Shown: one piece after another, positions 46,428 through 58,194 of the stretch | Numbering within the stretch: the first letter of the stretch is position 1 | Layout: each line of letters starts with the position of its first letter | DNA from: Erigeron canadensis | Taxonomy: Eukaryota; Streptophyta; Magnoliopsida; Asterales; Asteraceae | Length of the DNA: 64,000 nucleotides | Assembly (NCBI RefSeq): GCF_010389155.1 | Contig: NC_057762.1 | Span: 34,656,055-34,720,054, forward strand | Direction of reading: 5' to 3' | Program-made: the position numbers and the translations under genes | Notes under the pieces: generated by a model | What the model saw: the letters and a program-made list of their open reading frames with translations, nothing else | Told to the model about the DNA's origin: nothing | The model's database searches: none

Positions 46428-47559
46428 GCTTTATTCAATTAGTATTGGTCGATCGATAAGCTTTTTTGGCAAAATTAGATGAAATTTCAAAATGACAGAA
46501 GTGATCTGAATTTACTAGTTGAACATTTTGGTACTCAAACTCATAGTTAACTCAGATGTCTACTTTAATAGCTCAAAGCTTTACTCGATCTATTTGGCTT
46601 TAAAATTAAAATTAATTTAAAAAAAACAAGTAACTCGAGTCCGTTAGCTAGAGTATTACACCCTTAAAGACGGTATGATTTGAAAACATCAAGACGATAT
46701 TTTTAGAGGTGAAGTAGTCGACGAGTTTTATATCGTCACGTCCTAATAACTTATCCCTACAACCCGTATTTGTTTGGACTCTTTATCCAACATCTATTGT
46801 TAATCTAGTATGGAGTACAATATATACTTTCAATAAAACCAAATATGAATATTATATTTTGCTAATAATTCGGTGGTAGCATGTGAATCGAACAACATAT
46901 CTTAGTGTTTGTTGCACAGTCGAAGATTGGATGTTGGAGAACGGTTTTTTGGAAGTTTTGTTGAGGTACAACAAGGAAATGACAAAAATGACCCCCCACA
47001 GATATAAATGACTGGGTTCCACACTTGAAAAGGCTGGGTTTTGAGACTTGAGTATTCCACAGAGTACTACTACTATACTGCATGGCTTTAATCTTTGGTT
47101 GGTGTATGCATTTCAATATTGGTTTTGGGTTGTTGGTATAGTTGGCTTGTCTTGATTTTTCATCCTTGTTTTGTTTTTCAGGTTGTACAGTAGTATAGTA
47201 TTTTCTTGGTGTTATGATTAACTTGGCTCTTGTGAGAAACTCCATTATCATCAATTTGTTTTCTTATTGATTAACAAATAAATCCCCCTCTTAAGTTTAA
47301 GAGTCGATCAATTATTAATTAATTACTTGGACGAGTTCAAATCTTCAGATGAAAATAGTTCGATCAATCTAGTAGATACTTCAATTATTATTTTTAGTTA
47401 AATGTGGAATATTGATGTTGTTAGCTTTATATTTTGTAGTGCATGTTTTTTAATTAAGTAATTATGTTGTCCTTTGAGTTTATTATGTTGTAGATAAGGG
47501 TTTATTTTGTAATTGACCATGTACTTATTTGTAATTATGAAGGGGGTTTAAGTGTAATT
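46428..47559. other. Intergenic, no supported gene
   Basis: A 130-codon minus-strand frame at 46862-47254 has no recognisable domain and is treated as chance. The rest is AT-rich. Confidence 0.4.
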
Positions 47560-47610
47560 TATATGCCTATATAAACCCCCACATGAAATAATACTTAACC
47601 TTTTTGCACC
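47560..47610 (+). promoter_or_regulatory. Candidate core promoter
   Basis: GCCTATATAAACCCCCACAT is a strong plant TATA context and is followed by A/C-rich leader-like DNA. It may serve the small frame at 48125 or be a remnant of an LTR. Not proven. Confidence 0.35.
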
Positions 47611-48124
47611 AAATTAATAGTAGTTCTAATATCTACATTCTCTCAAATACCTACTTTCCATTATTTCCTTTAAAGGTTCACTACACAATTTGCATACATT
47701 ACAAATGTGTTAAGTGAAACCGGATATAACCTTTCACAAGAAAAGAATTACTCGTACTAGACATGGCCGGGTTTCGTTCCAAGTTCCAACTTTGCGCTTG
47801 TATGTCTTTGTCAACACTCACCTTCCCAATTCATTATTACACTTGAACTCACTTTGTTGCATACATGTTCTTCTTTTCAATATCAAGTTCATCTAATTTC
47901 ATGCTCTTAAAATAGAATATTTACAAAAGAATAAATTGTTTGTGAGGCAAGATACACTTACTATTTATTCTTTAATTAATTATGTTTAATAATGTGGATC
48001 ATATGCTGGAATGTTTAGTCCTATTAAATAATAGTATGTATATTAACTGGTTTAAAATCTCTTTGCAGGGAAGAATTTGAAATATAATAAGTTTTCTCCA
48101 ATATTGTTCGTCCATTTGCGAGTC

Positions 48125-48349
48125 ATGAGTCATCGATCATATACCTCCAACTCTCCAAGTGTGAATTTATCGTTGTTTTTGCTAATTCTTGTGATAATCT
48201 ATTATCTATGTCAATTGGGATGTCAGAATGAAACTTCCAAACCTCATACGTTAAGGTCATATATATGTATGCTTAATGAAAATATATATATATATATAAA
48301 AAACATTTTTTTTTTAAAAGAAAAAAAAAAATTTGTTTTATTAGGATAA
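48125..48349 (+). CDS. Possible small secreted or membrane peptide
   Basis: An ATG starts MSHRSYTSNSPSVNLSLFLL, continuing with a strongly hydrophobic stretch and CQLGCQN, about 75 codons to the stop. The C-terminal half is low-complexity and runs into an (AT)n tract, so a splice may end the real frame earlier. An acceptor-like TTTGCAG lies at 48063-48069, and a TATA box at 47563. No family was recognised. It may be a small secreted-peptide precursor or chance. Confidence 0.25.
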   Translation: MSHRSYTSNSPSVNLSLFLLILVIIYYLCQLGCQNETSKPHTLRSYICMLNENIYIYIKNIFFLKEKKKFVLLG

Positions 48350-48860
48350 AAAAAAAAAAAGTTTTTTAAGGTCATATAAAAAAAAAACATGATTACCAAA
48401 ATTTATGATAAAAACAAATTTGTAACTATACACATGCATTAATTCATTGATTGGTGTCAATCATCGACAATATTTTTAGGACTTAATTATATATGTGTAC
48501 GTGGAAGAAAAGGCTCATGCTTGTTTATTATTCTCGATCATTTTCAAGCTAAGGGATGTATTACATCTTATTTTGCCTTTTTGGGAATTAACTCTTCCAA
48601 ATTACCTGATTGCCTTAACTAGGCTTAATGAAAATATAAAAAAACATGATTACCAACTTTTATGATAAAAACAAATCTGCATAAGTCTACACATTGATTG
48701 ATTGGGTGTTAGTAGGGTCAATCATCGACAAATGTTTAATTATAGGACTTTCGTGTACGTGAGAAAAAAAGGCTCACGGCTGTTTATATATTCTAGATTA
48801 TTTTAAGTGATGTATTACATGTTTTTTTTTTTTTTGCCTTTTTGGGTATCAACTCTCAAC
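48269..48860. repeat. Diverged tandem duplication, period about 257 bp
   Basis: GATTACCAAAATTTATGATA at 48391 recurs as GATTACCAACTTTTATGATA at 48648. Further matches in order are TCAATCATCGACAA, GTGTACGTG, AAGGCTCA, GATGTATTACAT and TTGCCTTTTTGGG. No coding content. Confidence 0.6.
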
Positions 48861-49436
48861 ATTCATATTGCAAAGGAGGTGGTTTTATGAACCATTTCCA
48901 AACAGTTAAGAAGTAGGCGTTTAAACCAGACAAACTAAAAATAAAAGATGAGACAGGAAAAATAGATGTACACACATATTATTATTAACATCTCTTTGTC
49001 GTGAATGAATCAACCAAGCTAGTATAACATTGCTTCAATTGAAAACGTCATTGTGAATGTCAAATCAAAACTGTTGCATTTCAGGTTTTCTACTTGTTTC
49101 GATGAGCAAATTAATTCGGAACTTTTTATTTTACCTTTAGCGAAGAGTAATGATAGGGGCAAACTAATTCGGAACTTCTATGTTTAAAGTTTTATAAGGA
49201 AACTCATTTTTGTTTTTGTTTATTTTTTTAAAGGACTATATTATTAAACTTTGACTAAAATACGAAATATTGTTAGTTTTTTATATTAGTCAGTCCATTA
49301 AAGGTCAACAATTTTTTTTAATTTTTTTTAACGACAAATTTGGGTTCAGCAGCATGTTTCTTTATAAATCTAACTCTGATTCCAAAGAAAACTTATAATA
49401 GGAAAACTCATGTCTTTATTCCTTGGAACATTTTAC
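48861..49436. other. Intergenic, no gene seen
   Basis: GCAAACTAATTCGGAACTT words repeat at 49108 and 49157. Nothing else found. Confidence 0.45.
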
Positions 49437-49510
49437 TCACACCAGGATTTGAACTCAAAAACTCTCAGTCTCAGATTCCACTATATACCAATTCATCTAT
49501 TGATGATTGG
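49437..49510 (-). mobile_element. tRNA-like SINE head fragment
   Basis: On the minus strand TGGTATATAGTGGAATC (A-box-like) and GAGTTCAAATCCTGG (B box) at tRNA-like spacing. No full cloverleaf; read as a SINE remnant. Confidence 0.45.
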
Positions 49511-49641
49511 TATTAAAAATGTCAACAAGTCTTGACATGTCATTAAAAATGTCTACATGGACTAATCATCTAGTCTTTTTAAAAATGATTTACTTTTAAA
49601 AAGACTAGATGATTATATGAAAGACTTTCTAATAAAGATGA

Positions 49642-49884
49642 AAACCAACTGGGTTGGATCAGTGGTTGGAGCTCATGCCTCTGGAAACAGAGGTCATGGG
49701 TTCGATCCTCATGCCCAGTAAGGCTGGAGGTTCTTTTCTACCTATGGTAGAACCTGGAAGCAGCCTCTCTACCTTTGATAGGGGTAAGGCTGTCTACATA
49801 TCAACCTCCCCCATACACCGTCGAAGACGGTATTGGGACCCAAAACCCGTGGAAGACGGCATTAGGAGTTATTTTTACTTTCTC
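49642..49884 (+). mobile_element. Au-like SINE with 10-bp target duplication
   Basis: A tRNA-related head has TGGATCAGTGGTTGGAG (A box) and GGTTCGATCCTC (B box), followed by GGGGTAAGGCTGTCTACAT and CCTCCCCCATACACCGTCG, words typical of the plant Au SINE family. ATAAAGATGA at 49632-49641 and 49885-49894 is a perfect target duplication. The copy looks young because the boxes and duplication are intact. Confidence 0.8.
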
Positions 49885-49894
49885 ATAAAGATGA

Positions 49895-51000
49895 TACATG
49901 ATTTTGCTTTTATTTCACATAGCAGCCTAGTATATATGATAAACTATTTTTATTTTTTTTTGTATTTACTTTAATGTGTATAATCAAATAGACCATAAAA
50001 TTAATATCGCTTAAGGCCCCAAAAAGCTTAAGCCGGCATTGAAAATGAAACTCGAATATGTTCAGTCCTTTTAAATATTTTAGGTGAAAATTTTAACTCC
50101 AAATGGAAAGAGGAACCACGTACATCTTTTTATACAAAATGGGAAAAAGAGAAATCGACTCTTCTCTTCAACCAATCAATTAACAAAATAATACTGTATA
50201 ATTTATGGAAAAGAAAATAACTTCATTTCCCGAAAATTCCATAGAAATGTTATATATTTTCTTGGAATTTTTTTTTTTTTTTTATAATATCTCCATTAAA
50301 ATTGCTAGCAAAGCATGCTTGACTTTTTCTTGTTAACAAGTGTAAATTTTTACGATATTTTATGTGTTTGTAGGTACATAAAAGGTATAGAAACGAGCAG
50401 GGTATGATCTTCATATTTTATCCAGAAAACGTAATTTTAACATATTTTACATCTTTCTTTAAAATTATAAAGTAGGAATAACCTACCAATGGCTAATGGG
50501 GTGATCAAACCCTAGTGTTGCCGCCATAATCTGTCATCATGTCACCACATGGACCCACAGATAATGCATGAGTTCTATGCGGTGTGTGTTTTTGCTACTA
50601 AGACAGTGCATGAGATCATTCCCTCAGTCGCTTTAAAGAGATTTTTTCTTGAAACTTTTTACTCCTTCACTCGTAGCAAGCCGGTGTGGGCATTAGAGCA
50701 TTGATAGGACCTTTCCCTAATACAAGAGGATCGAGAAGGACGCATGTTGAGCTTATCAGGAGCAAGAGACTTGGTGGCAACAACCAAACTGAAATATTAG
50801 TTAATTGTGAAAATGTCATGTCAGGCGCACCTATCAGAATCAGAACAAATCATTAACACCCCCCCCCTCCCCCGATTTTTTCTATTAACATCCAAAATAA
50901 AATATATATTTTTGTGATTATATTTAAACTATAATAAGTAGTTAGTTTTTGATTATACATCATCTATGCGTATAAGTATGAATAAAAAAATTAAAAAACT
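49895..51000. other. Intergenic, no gene seen
   Basis: AAGCTTAAGCCGGCATTG near 50020 resembles the 22550 repeat end. A run of C at 50862-50873. Otherwise nothing. Confidence 0.45.
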
Positions 51001-51001
51001 A

Positions 51002-51002
<1 letters not shown>

Positions 51003-51044
<42 letters not shown>
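51003..51044. repeat. (AT)n(AG)n microsatellite
   Basis: About 12 TA units followed by about 7 GA units. Confidence 0.85.
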
Positions 51045-51046
51045 AA

Positions 51047-51212
51047 AGTGAATATAAGGTTGTCCGGCATCTAATTTTAGGTATGAAACCCCTCACATAC
51101 TAATTTTTTAATATTTGTTGAATTTTAAATAAATCACATGGTCCCATGAATTTTATGGATTAAAAAAATATATGTGAGTGTTCTACACCTAAGTTTAGCT
51201 ACCTAACAGCGT
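51047..51212. mobile_element. MITE related to 4800-4953
   Basis: GGTTGTCCGGCATCTAATTT at left, CACCTAAGTTTAGCTACC at right, and the shared core TTTTATGGATTAAAAA. Confidence 0.45.
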
Positions 51213-51274
51213 TATATATATATATATATATATTACTTCCGAAGGTAAATAAAGGATTATATGTTTATGGAAAA

Positions 51275-51576
51275 GTTAAATTAGGGACTCCTTATTTTAG
51301 GGACACTTCTCAATCATTCATTTTTCACTATCTTCGACCACCATCACCATCACCACCACCATCATCTCCGACCACCGCCATGATCCTCCGGCGACGGCGA
51401 CCACCGTCACCACGACTTACAACTATCATCACCATCATCTTCGATCACCATTATCCTTTGACGACGACGACCATCGCCACCATGGCTTACACATGTGTAA
51501 GTTACAACTTACAACTTACACATGTATAAGTTATATGTCGCTAATGGTCCTTAATTTAAGGAGCCCCTAATCTAAC
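51275..51576 (+). mobile_element. MITE of the ACTTACACATGTGTAAGT family
   Basis: GTTAAATTAGGGACTCC at left pairs with GGAGCCCCTAATCTAAC at right. The interior has CTTCTCAATCATTCATTTTT and CTCCGACCACCGCCATGATC. Same family as 3227-3489, in the other orientation. Confidence 0.65.
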
Positions 51577-51763
51577 CCATCCATATATGTATATACTTAA
51601 AATAGTGTAAGGTCTGAAAATGTATATTTATTTTAAAGTTTTGCTTTGGAAGCACCTAGTTATATGTTTCTAGAAGCATATATGTTATTCCTGTATGTAT
51701 ATTAAGACCTTTTCAAGTTTTTTTTCTCTTTATTGCATATGAGCAAAGACATATTTTGGAAAA

Positions 51764-53015
51764 TATTAAACAAAGCCTTTAGGGTTTTATTTAACGTGCA
51801 TAAAAAGATTGTACATTTCCATATTTAAAGTCCACCCCTGAATTTTATGGTAACTAATTAATGCATTTTAACAAAAACCTTAGGGACCGTTTGCTTCGCA
51901 GAATTTTTTTTGAAAAAATTAGAATCTGTCAAAGGAAATCGAATTTGATGGAATTAGAATTGGGATTTGAATATGTTGGAATCTGATGAAATTGAAGTTT
52001 TATTGAATTATAAACTTTTGTGTTTGGTTGAATGGAATTGAATGGAATTCATAATATTAATTATAAAAATAATAATAATAATAAAAATTGAAATACATTT
52101 TTTTAATTTTTAATATTCTACAGATTATAAAAATTATAATAAATATATTATTAATTTTTTATAAAATATAAATTTTTTTATAGAATAATATTAAATTTTT
52201 TAAACTAAAGTTAGTTTTTTAATAAGAATTTTTTTATTAAATAGTAATAAATTTTTATAAAATTTTAAATATTTTTATACAATAATTATAAATACTTATA
52301 TAAATATTATATAAATTTGTAATATAAATATAAATAAATATAAATATTTATATAATATATATTATTATATAAATATTTATATAATAATATATATATATTA
52401 TTCTATGAATAAATATTTATATAATAATATAAATATTATTATATATATTATTATATTTTTATAAAATAATATTTTTATCGAATAGTATTAAAATTTACAA
52501 GCTAAAATTAGATTTTTATAATAAAAATGACTTTAATAAGTAGTAATAAACTTTATAAGTATTATTTATCTTTTTATAAAATTAATAATTTTTTAACTAA
52601 TATGAAGTAAGTATTAACAATAATATTAATAATGTAATAATGATAATTATTACTATAGTTTTATAAATATAATAATTTTAACAGAAATAATGATAATAAA
52701 CATGGTTTTGAAATATATTATAATAATTTTAATAATATCAAAACTCAAAAATCAAAAAAATAAAAATAAAAAAACGAAAACTTGAAATCCAAAGAAATTT
52801 CAAACTTTCCATAAAAAATGTGAAGGAATTTTGAATTCCATTATATGATGGAATTTAAAGGAATCTAATTCCAATTTTATACGAACCAAAATGAAATGGA
52901 ATCTGAATTCCATTCTGTTAACCAAACAAGATGTGGAATAAAATTCAGATTCAATTCCATTGAATTTCTTAGAATTCTGCGAAACAAACACCCCTTAAGG
53001 CTTCGTTAGCAAATT
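51764..53015 (-). mobile_element. MITE family E copy, split by a nested element
   Basis: The left part (51764-51882) holds TAACTAATTAATGCATTTTA and ACAAAAACCTTA. The right part (52995-53015) resumes as TTAAGGCTTCGTTAGCAAA. Joined, they give the same order as other family E copies read in reverse. The gap is filled by 51883-52994. Confidence 0.7.
51883..52994. mobile_element. 1.1-kb Tourist-like element nested in MITE E
   Basis: Ends GGGACCGTTTGCTTCGCAGA and TTCTGCGAAACAAACACCCC are inverted repeats. Flanked by TTA at 51880-51882 and 52995-52997. The terminal 100-200 bp carry GGAATTGAATGGAATTC words of the GCGTTTGGTTC family, while the middle 700 bp are almost only A and T. No coding capacity. 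Confidence 0.75.
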
Positions 53016-53069
53016 TATTATTATATATCCATGGGTTATAGTAACTTTTTAACATATTTGTAGTGAACC

Positions 53070-53345
53070 AGTGATTATTGTCTCTGTGTTTTTCTTGAAC
53101 GCTTGTTTGTTTTGAACAGTAAAGCTAGTGTATTTGTCGTAGTATAGTAACATATTCGTGTCGTAATGATTATAATTATTATTGTCTATATGTTTTCCTT
53201 GAACACTGACCATTTTATTTTTTTTGAACAGTAAACTAGTATAATTCATATACGTAGTGATTATTGTCTATGTATGAACAATTGAACACTATGCCTTGTT
53301 TTTTGTTTTGAACAGTAAAGCTAGTATATTTGTCATAGTATATAA
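53070..53345. repeat. Three diverged tandem units
   Basis: GATTATTGTCT, TTGAACACT or TTGAACGCT, and TTTTGAACAGTAAAGCTAGT occur in that order three times with spacing of about 90-100 bp. Non-coding. Confidence 0.55.
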
Positions 53346-54952
53346 AACAAGGTGGCTATAGTAAAACTGTTGCTAACTTGCTATATCATACGAAGAGATT
53401 TTTCGTTGTCACTTTTTAGTTGCATTTTCGTTTCACTGGAAATACCTTTCTTTTAAAATTTTAAAGTATTTATATTCTAAAATGACATTAAATATATATT
53501 TTTATATTAAAAAAAGGGCTCGCGTGACGCGAAGGTCTAATGACGACGGTGGTGGCGTTCAGTGGTAGTGGTGATGGCGGCTACGGCGATTGGCTGTGGC
53601 AATGGCCGCGTCAAGTAGTATAGGTTATTGACGTAATGTGGTTTTGATGAATTTGTTGAAACTTAAAATTCAACATACGAGTACAATAATTTTGCTTTAT
53701 AAAATAATATAGACAAAGGGTACCTACGCGATACAGCGGTGTGATGATGACAGTAGTTGGGTGCGGTGACAAGTGGTGATGGCATACGGTGGCGGTAAAG
53801 GATGGTGGTAGCGTGCGGCAGTGGTGACGGAGACGACTGGTGGTGCTGGCGAAGACTCAGTGAGGGGGGTCAAGAGATTTGGAGAATCGCACTCGACTCG
53901 GGGAGAACTCGGATTAGAGTATTATATACAAACATAAGTGTTTTTGATATTAGATATAACAGAACTTTAAAAATATATTCCTAACTTCAAATTTAAACAT
54001 AATTGTTTAAAAATATTAACATAATAAGTTAAACTTGAAAATTACACGTTAGATTAGTTGATAAATTCACGATTCACCTTGATTTTGTCCGTATCAAGGT
54101 TGCATAAGTCGTGATTCGGAGTCGACTCGGCGAGATGGGGAGTCAGGAGTTTATTTTGGATACTCGGCTGACTCGGGGAGGTTTTACGATCTTGTCTATA
54201 TAGCCGATTTCTTTAAATTTAATCTCTGCTAGGTATCTAAAAGATTTTTTTAGTAAACAAACAACTTTTTTCCCTTCCAAGTATCGGATACTCGCATCAG
54301 AAAATGTAGTTAGCAAGTAATTTTTTTTATTTTATTTTATTGATTGTGGGTTCGAATTGTAATCAGCAATTTGTGTTCATAAATTGATTCAACATAATAT
54401 TATCGTTTAACCATTTCGTTTCGTCCATCTATATATGCAAACATAATTACTTTTTTACAGTAATCAGACATTCAGACCAATGCATCATTTGACGCTCGTT
54501 TTCAAGAACAGAGTCATATTACCCATCATCACTGATGAAAAGAATTAACCTTTCTTTTTTTAGCTTAGATGAACGTGTGGCCACTTTATTCAACTATATT
54601 AAATTAAACAAAGCGATTAATATAAAAGTAGTTAACCCTCTTTTAGTAGTTAATCTACTATCATCAGTCCTCAAATGAAATCTAAGATTAGATGTTGTCA
54701 GTTGCATCACATATAATTTATTAAAGTATGAAGAATCGATTCTCACAACACTCATCATCAAAGTATTGATTTGAGGTTTTATACTTACTTTTTCATAAAG
54801 TGCACCTAAAGGGATAACTTTTATACCATGGGAGATATAGATACATCAAAATGGTTTACAGATTAGAATCGCATCTGATACTTTATACCCTGTAAGGCCG
54901 GATGTATATTTTTTTTTGAAGCAACTTCTTTAATTTTACTGTACATATTAAC
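53346..54952. other. Intergenic with GC-rich Helitron-like and GACTCGG repeats
   Basis: GGCTCGCGTGACGCGAAGG at about 53517 and GGTACCTACGCGATACAGCG at about 53719, each beside GGTGGTGGCG-type tracts, look like Helitron 3' ends in reverse, without clean ends. GACTCGGGGAG and GAGTCGACTCGGCGAG at 53895 and 54119 mark another decayed repeat. No gene was recognised; the frame at 53802 is Trp/Gly-rich low complexity. Confidence 0.35.
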
Positions 54953-55134
54953 AGGTTTTAGGTAAAATAAACAAGTATTAAAAAAAACAAATAAAACAAT
55001 ACGTGTGCATCATGAAAATCATCGTGCATCAATTGCTTCGTGAATCTTCGTGCATCAATTTAACTATAATTTAAGGGTCAAGATCTTGTCCTATTTGTTT
55101 TTACTTTAATACTTGTTTTACAATACGCAACCCT
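54953..55134 (+). mobile_element. MITE family F copy
   Basis: TAAAATAAACAAGTATTAAA at left, TTTACTTTAATACTTGTTTT at right, core CATCGTGCATCAATTGCTTC. Confidence 0.6.
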
Positions 55135-55358
55135 TATCTTAACATCCCACATATATAGTCAAATACGATATTAAGACACATAATTACTTTACTTTTTTAT
55201 ACCTTATATACTTTTTCATATGCAAGTAAAAATTAAAATTATATAAATGTTTTTCTGATATTAATAACTTAATGTGAATATGTGTTTATATCGAAAAAAA
55301 TAAAATAAAAAATGATACATATAATATAATCTTTTAACTTTCTTAGATATCTTACAGA
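55135..55358. other. Intergenic, no gene seen
   Basis: Short AT-rich spacer. Confidence 0.5.
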
Positions 55359-55519
55359 TTTGGGTGTTTGTGTTTGCGTTTCCAGAATAGATTATGCGTT
55401 TTCTCTCTAATTAAACGCTGATAATCACTTATTTTGCCAAACACATTTTTCGATTATTTGCGTTATACAAACGCAATAATCAAATAATCAACTCAAAACT
55501 CAATCACAAACACCCCCGG
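55359..55519. mobile_element. Small MITE, second copy of the 2586 family
   Basis: GGGTGTTTGTGTTTGCGTTT at left, CACAAACACCCCC at right, and AATAGATTATGCGTTT and CGATTATTTGCGTTAT inside, as at 2586-2804. Confidence 0.6.
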
Positions 55520-56205
55520 TCTTTGAGTCTTATCATTACAAAGCTTTGGTTAATAATATTAATGTGTCTAACCGGAGGAAACAAGTTTCTTTAAAGAAAA
55601 CCAAGTTTATGTATATTTTTCCAATCTTCCTAAAATCAGTTTGATCGTTTGCTAGAAAATGGCGTTGCAAAATGCAAATCATGTTATAAAGGGGTTTCCA
55701 TACAATCGAGTCGGGTGGGTCGAGTTGAGCTTGGCAGCGCTCGACTTGATAGCTCTATGAGTATGCAAACATAAATATCATAAGTGTCTTATTTTTATTT
55801 TTCTTAACTTTCGAAATTTTGACTGTTCAAGTAAGAAAGTAAAATAGCACACGCTTTCATCAATCCTTTGCAATGAGTATGTCTCACATTTGGGAATGAG
55901 AATACACTTTGGCTATGCTTTTTAGAACAATGATGATATACTTCATAAAACCAAACTTTTCAATTTTTCATATATATTCGCGCATTATAAACTCCAAAAA
56001 CCGAAGAACTTTCAAAACAATATATATTTACTTGATTATCAAATTTGACATTTTTTCTATGTATATTGAAAATGCAGTTCCTTTCTAATATATCTAATAA
56101 ATAGTTTTTAGGTCGGTTAAATATGTATTTATATATGCATTTGTCTTAATAATCAAGAGTGTCACGAACCAAATCACAATATATCTTAATGATGATGCCA
56201 GAAAC
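55520..56205. other. Intergenic, no gene seen
   Basis: AT-rich. Nothing supported. Confidence 0.5.
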
Positions 56206-56358
56206 TATAATATACTGTCAAACCTATACACAAGCTAGTAGAAAAATTAGGTGGTGTATGGATTATGATATTTCTTTCGGGTTTTGCTAAACTATAATAT
56301 ATTGTCAAACCTATACACAAGCTAGTAGAAAAATTAGGTGGTGTATGGATCATGATAT

Positions 56359-56651
56359 TGTTGGGTTATATAACAATTTATCAAATTAAATCACAAAGCA
56401 CGCAGTGAAAGATAGATCTATATAGTTAATTAATTAACCAATAAAGAAAACGTGTACCTTTATTTGAAGATGAAAAGTAAGAAACTTTTATGAGGACTTG
56501 AAGTAAATCCCTCTACGTTTACACACACGACACAAGGATGTATGTATGCTAGTACTTGATCACGAACCGACAACGATTGACTTCTCCTTTTACTTACTTT
56601 GATCAAAATCACCAAGAACCCCAAAGGGTTAAGAATTTCGGCCCTATGAAC

Positions 56652-56703
<52 letters not shown>

Positions 56704-57094
56704 TTTAGGGTTTTGGAAAACCTTATGAATTGTATGTATGAAAAACAATTAGGTTAGACCTCTATTTATAGGATTAGGTAACTTGTTTACAAAGTTTAGG
56801 GTTTTGGAAAACCTTTCCCTTCTCCTTGTAGTCGTCCCCTTTAGAGAACATTCTAGAGGGTTTCCTAACTGTTCTCTTAATTACAATTATCTCATCCGTT
56901 AAGTCCGTCAGTTAAGTACCGTTAACTATTAACATTTTAACGGATGACCGTTAGTTTTTCGTGATCTTTAATTAATAAATAAATTACATTAATTATACTA
57001 ATTAATTATAGTTACATTCGTGTCAATACGTGTGACCCCGTAGGCTTAAATCATTTCTGGACATACGTTCATTTTACGTGATCATATACTAACA
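56359..57094 (-). mobile_element. Solo LTR, Copia-like
   Basis: Read on the minus strand it starts TGTTAGTATATGATCACG and ends TATAACCCAACA, that is TG to CA. It is flanked by GATAT at 56354-56358 and 57095-57099, a 5-bp duplication. It is 736 bp, with a promoter-like CCTATAAATAGAGG and no coding region. Such solo LTRs arise when the two LTRs of a retrotransposon recombine. The Copia label rests on general LTR appearance only. Confidence 0.75.
56651..56698. repeat. (AG)n microsatellite inside the solo LTR
   Basis: About 23 AG units with one AA interruption. It lies downstream of the LTR's TATA-like box in LTR orientation. Confidence 0.85.
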
Positions 57095-57103
57095 GATATT
57101 TCT

Positions 57104-57252
57104 TTCGGGTTTTGCTAAACGAAGTCCTAAGAGTTTTCGCTAAGGTGCATTAAATAGTTATACACTTACCATAAAATTCGGGATAAGCTTTTTATATAGA
57201 GACATATATACAATTTTTTAAAGAATTTTATTTAGCATTTTCCATTTGTTTA
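57104..57252 (+). mobile_element. MITE family E copy
   Basis: GGGTTTTGCTAAACGAAGTC at left, TTTTATTTAGCATTTTCCAT at right, core AAGGTGCATTAAATAGTTAT. Confidence 0.65.
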
Positions 57253-58194
57253 TAGTTTATACAAATTCAACGTTCACGAAATAGGAAAAGATTTCTTTAG
57301 TAACCATATCAACGAAACGAGGAGTATGTTCTTTGACTTCCTTCTCCATTTAGGGTGTGATGGGCCAAAACCTTTAGTCAGTTCTCAAGTTGTTAGCTTT
57401 TGCGATGTGTTCCAAATTTACAATCATCGTTTTGTATTCACTAAATACCATGTGCCAATAATTGTTAGCTTGTTTTCCTGTTTTCCTTCCCCTTCAATAA
57501 TCACAGCCAATTAAGTACGAGTATATAAAAATGTTGGTAGCTTAGGGCTATAGAGATCAAATGACTACATTATTAAAAAGCTGTTAAAATATATCTTTTT
57601 TTTATATGGATATTTATAACTTTTTATCATGTATTTTTGTTGACTGATGACCTCCAATTAGTGCATTGTTAAGTATGTGCCTTAAGGCTTAAGGGTATTG
57701 TGCTAAATGCATGTCTAAATCAAGATCCATTTATTAGAACATAAAGAAGTGGCAATAAAAAGTAAAGTAATTAAAAGGAAATATGTTCATGTATCAAAAA
57801 GGAAGGTAATACTACTCAGTAACAATTTTGGATACATATATCAACATATATAAGTTATACTAATATTGTATAAATCAATAATGCCTCGTTAATGAAACAT
57901 TGATCAACTAACAATTACCTGGAGAGTGTAACGAGACATCCTTGGTTTTTACCCATAGCTCTTCGGTTCGACTATTCGGAGCGACAAACTAGTGAGGTTT
58001 GTTCCTAGAATCCTCTGCGATTACATCCTATCTGAGTTGCTCGGAGTCTAACAAACTCTAAAAATCAAATATTCGAAAGAATAATGCATAAATGTGATAA
58101 CTATATCGAATTAAGTAGTGTGTATATCATCTTCCTACAATATAATGATCAACCATTATATTAAAATGACAACCTAACTTAAACTTCATAATTA
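57253..58194. other. Intergenic, no gene seen
   Basis: A moderately GC-rich patch at 57930-58060 (CTCTTCGGTTCGACTATTCG) was not recognised. No coding frame of note. Confidence 0.45.

Larger units (their letters stand above)
56206..57119. repeat. 87-bp tandem duplication, second copy split by a solo LTR
   Basis: Unit 1 (56206-56292) runs from TATAATATACTGTCAAACC to TTTCTTTCGGGTTTTGCTAA. Unit 2 begins at 56293 with TATAATATATTGTCAAACC, stops at GATAT (56358), and resumes at 57095 with GATATTTCTTTCGGGTTTTG. The interruption is exactly the solo LTR. The unit includes the left end of MITE E at 57104. Confidence 0.75.

Noticed and set aside
46862..47254. 130-codon minus-strand frame
   Set aside because: No domain, no nearby promoter signal on that strand, and composition like chance open sequence.
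49654..49730. tRNA gene-like A and B boxes
   Set aside because: The sequence continues into an Au-type SINE body with a target duplication and does not fold as a tRNA.
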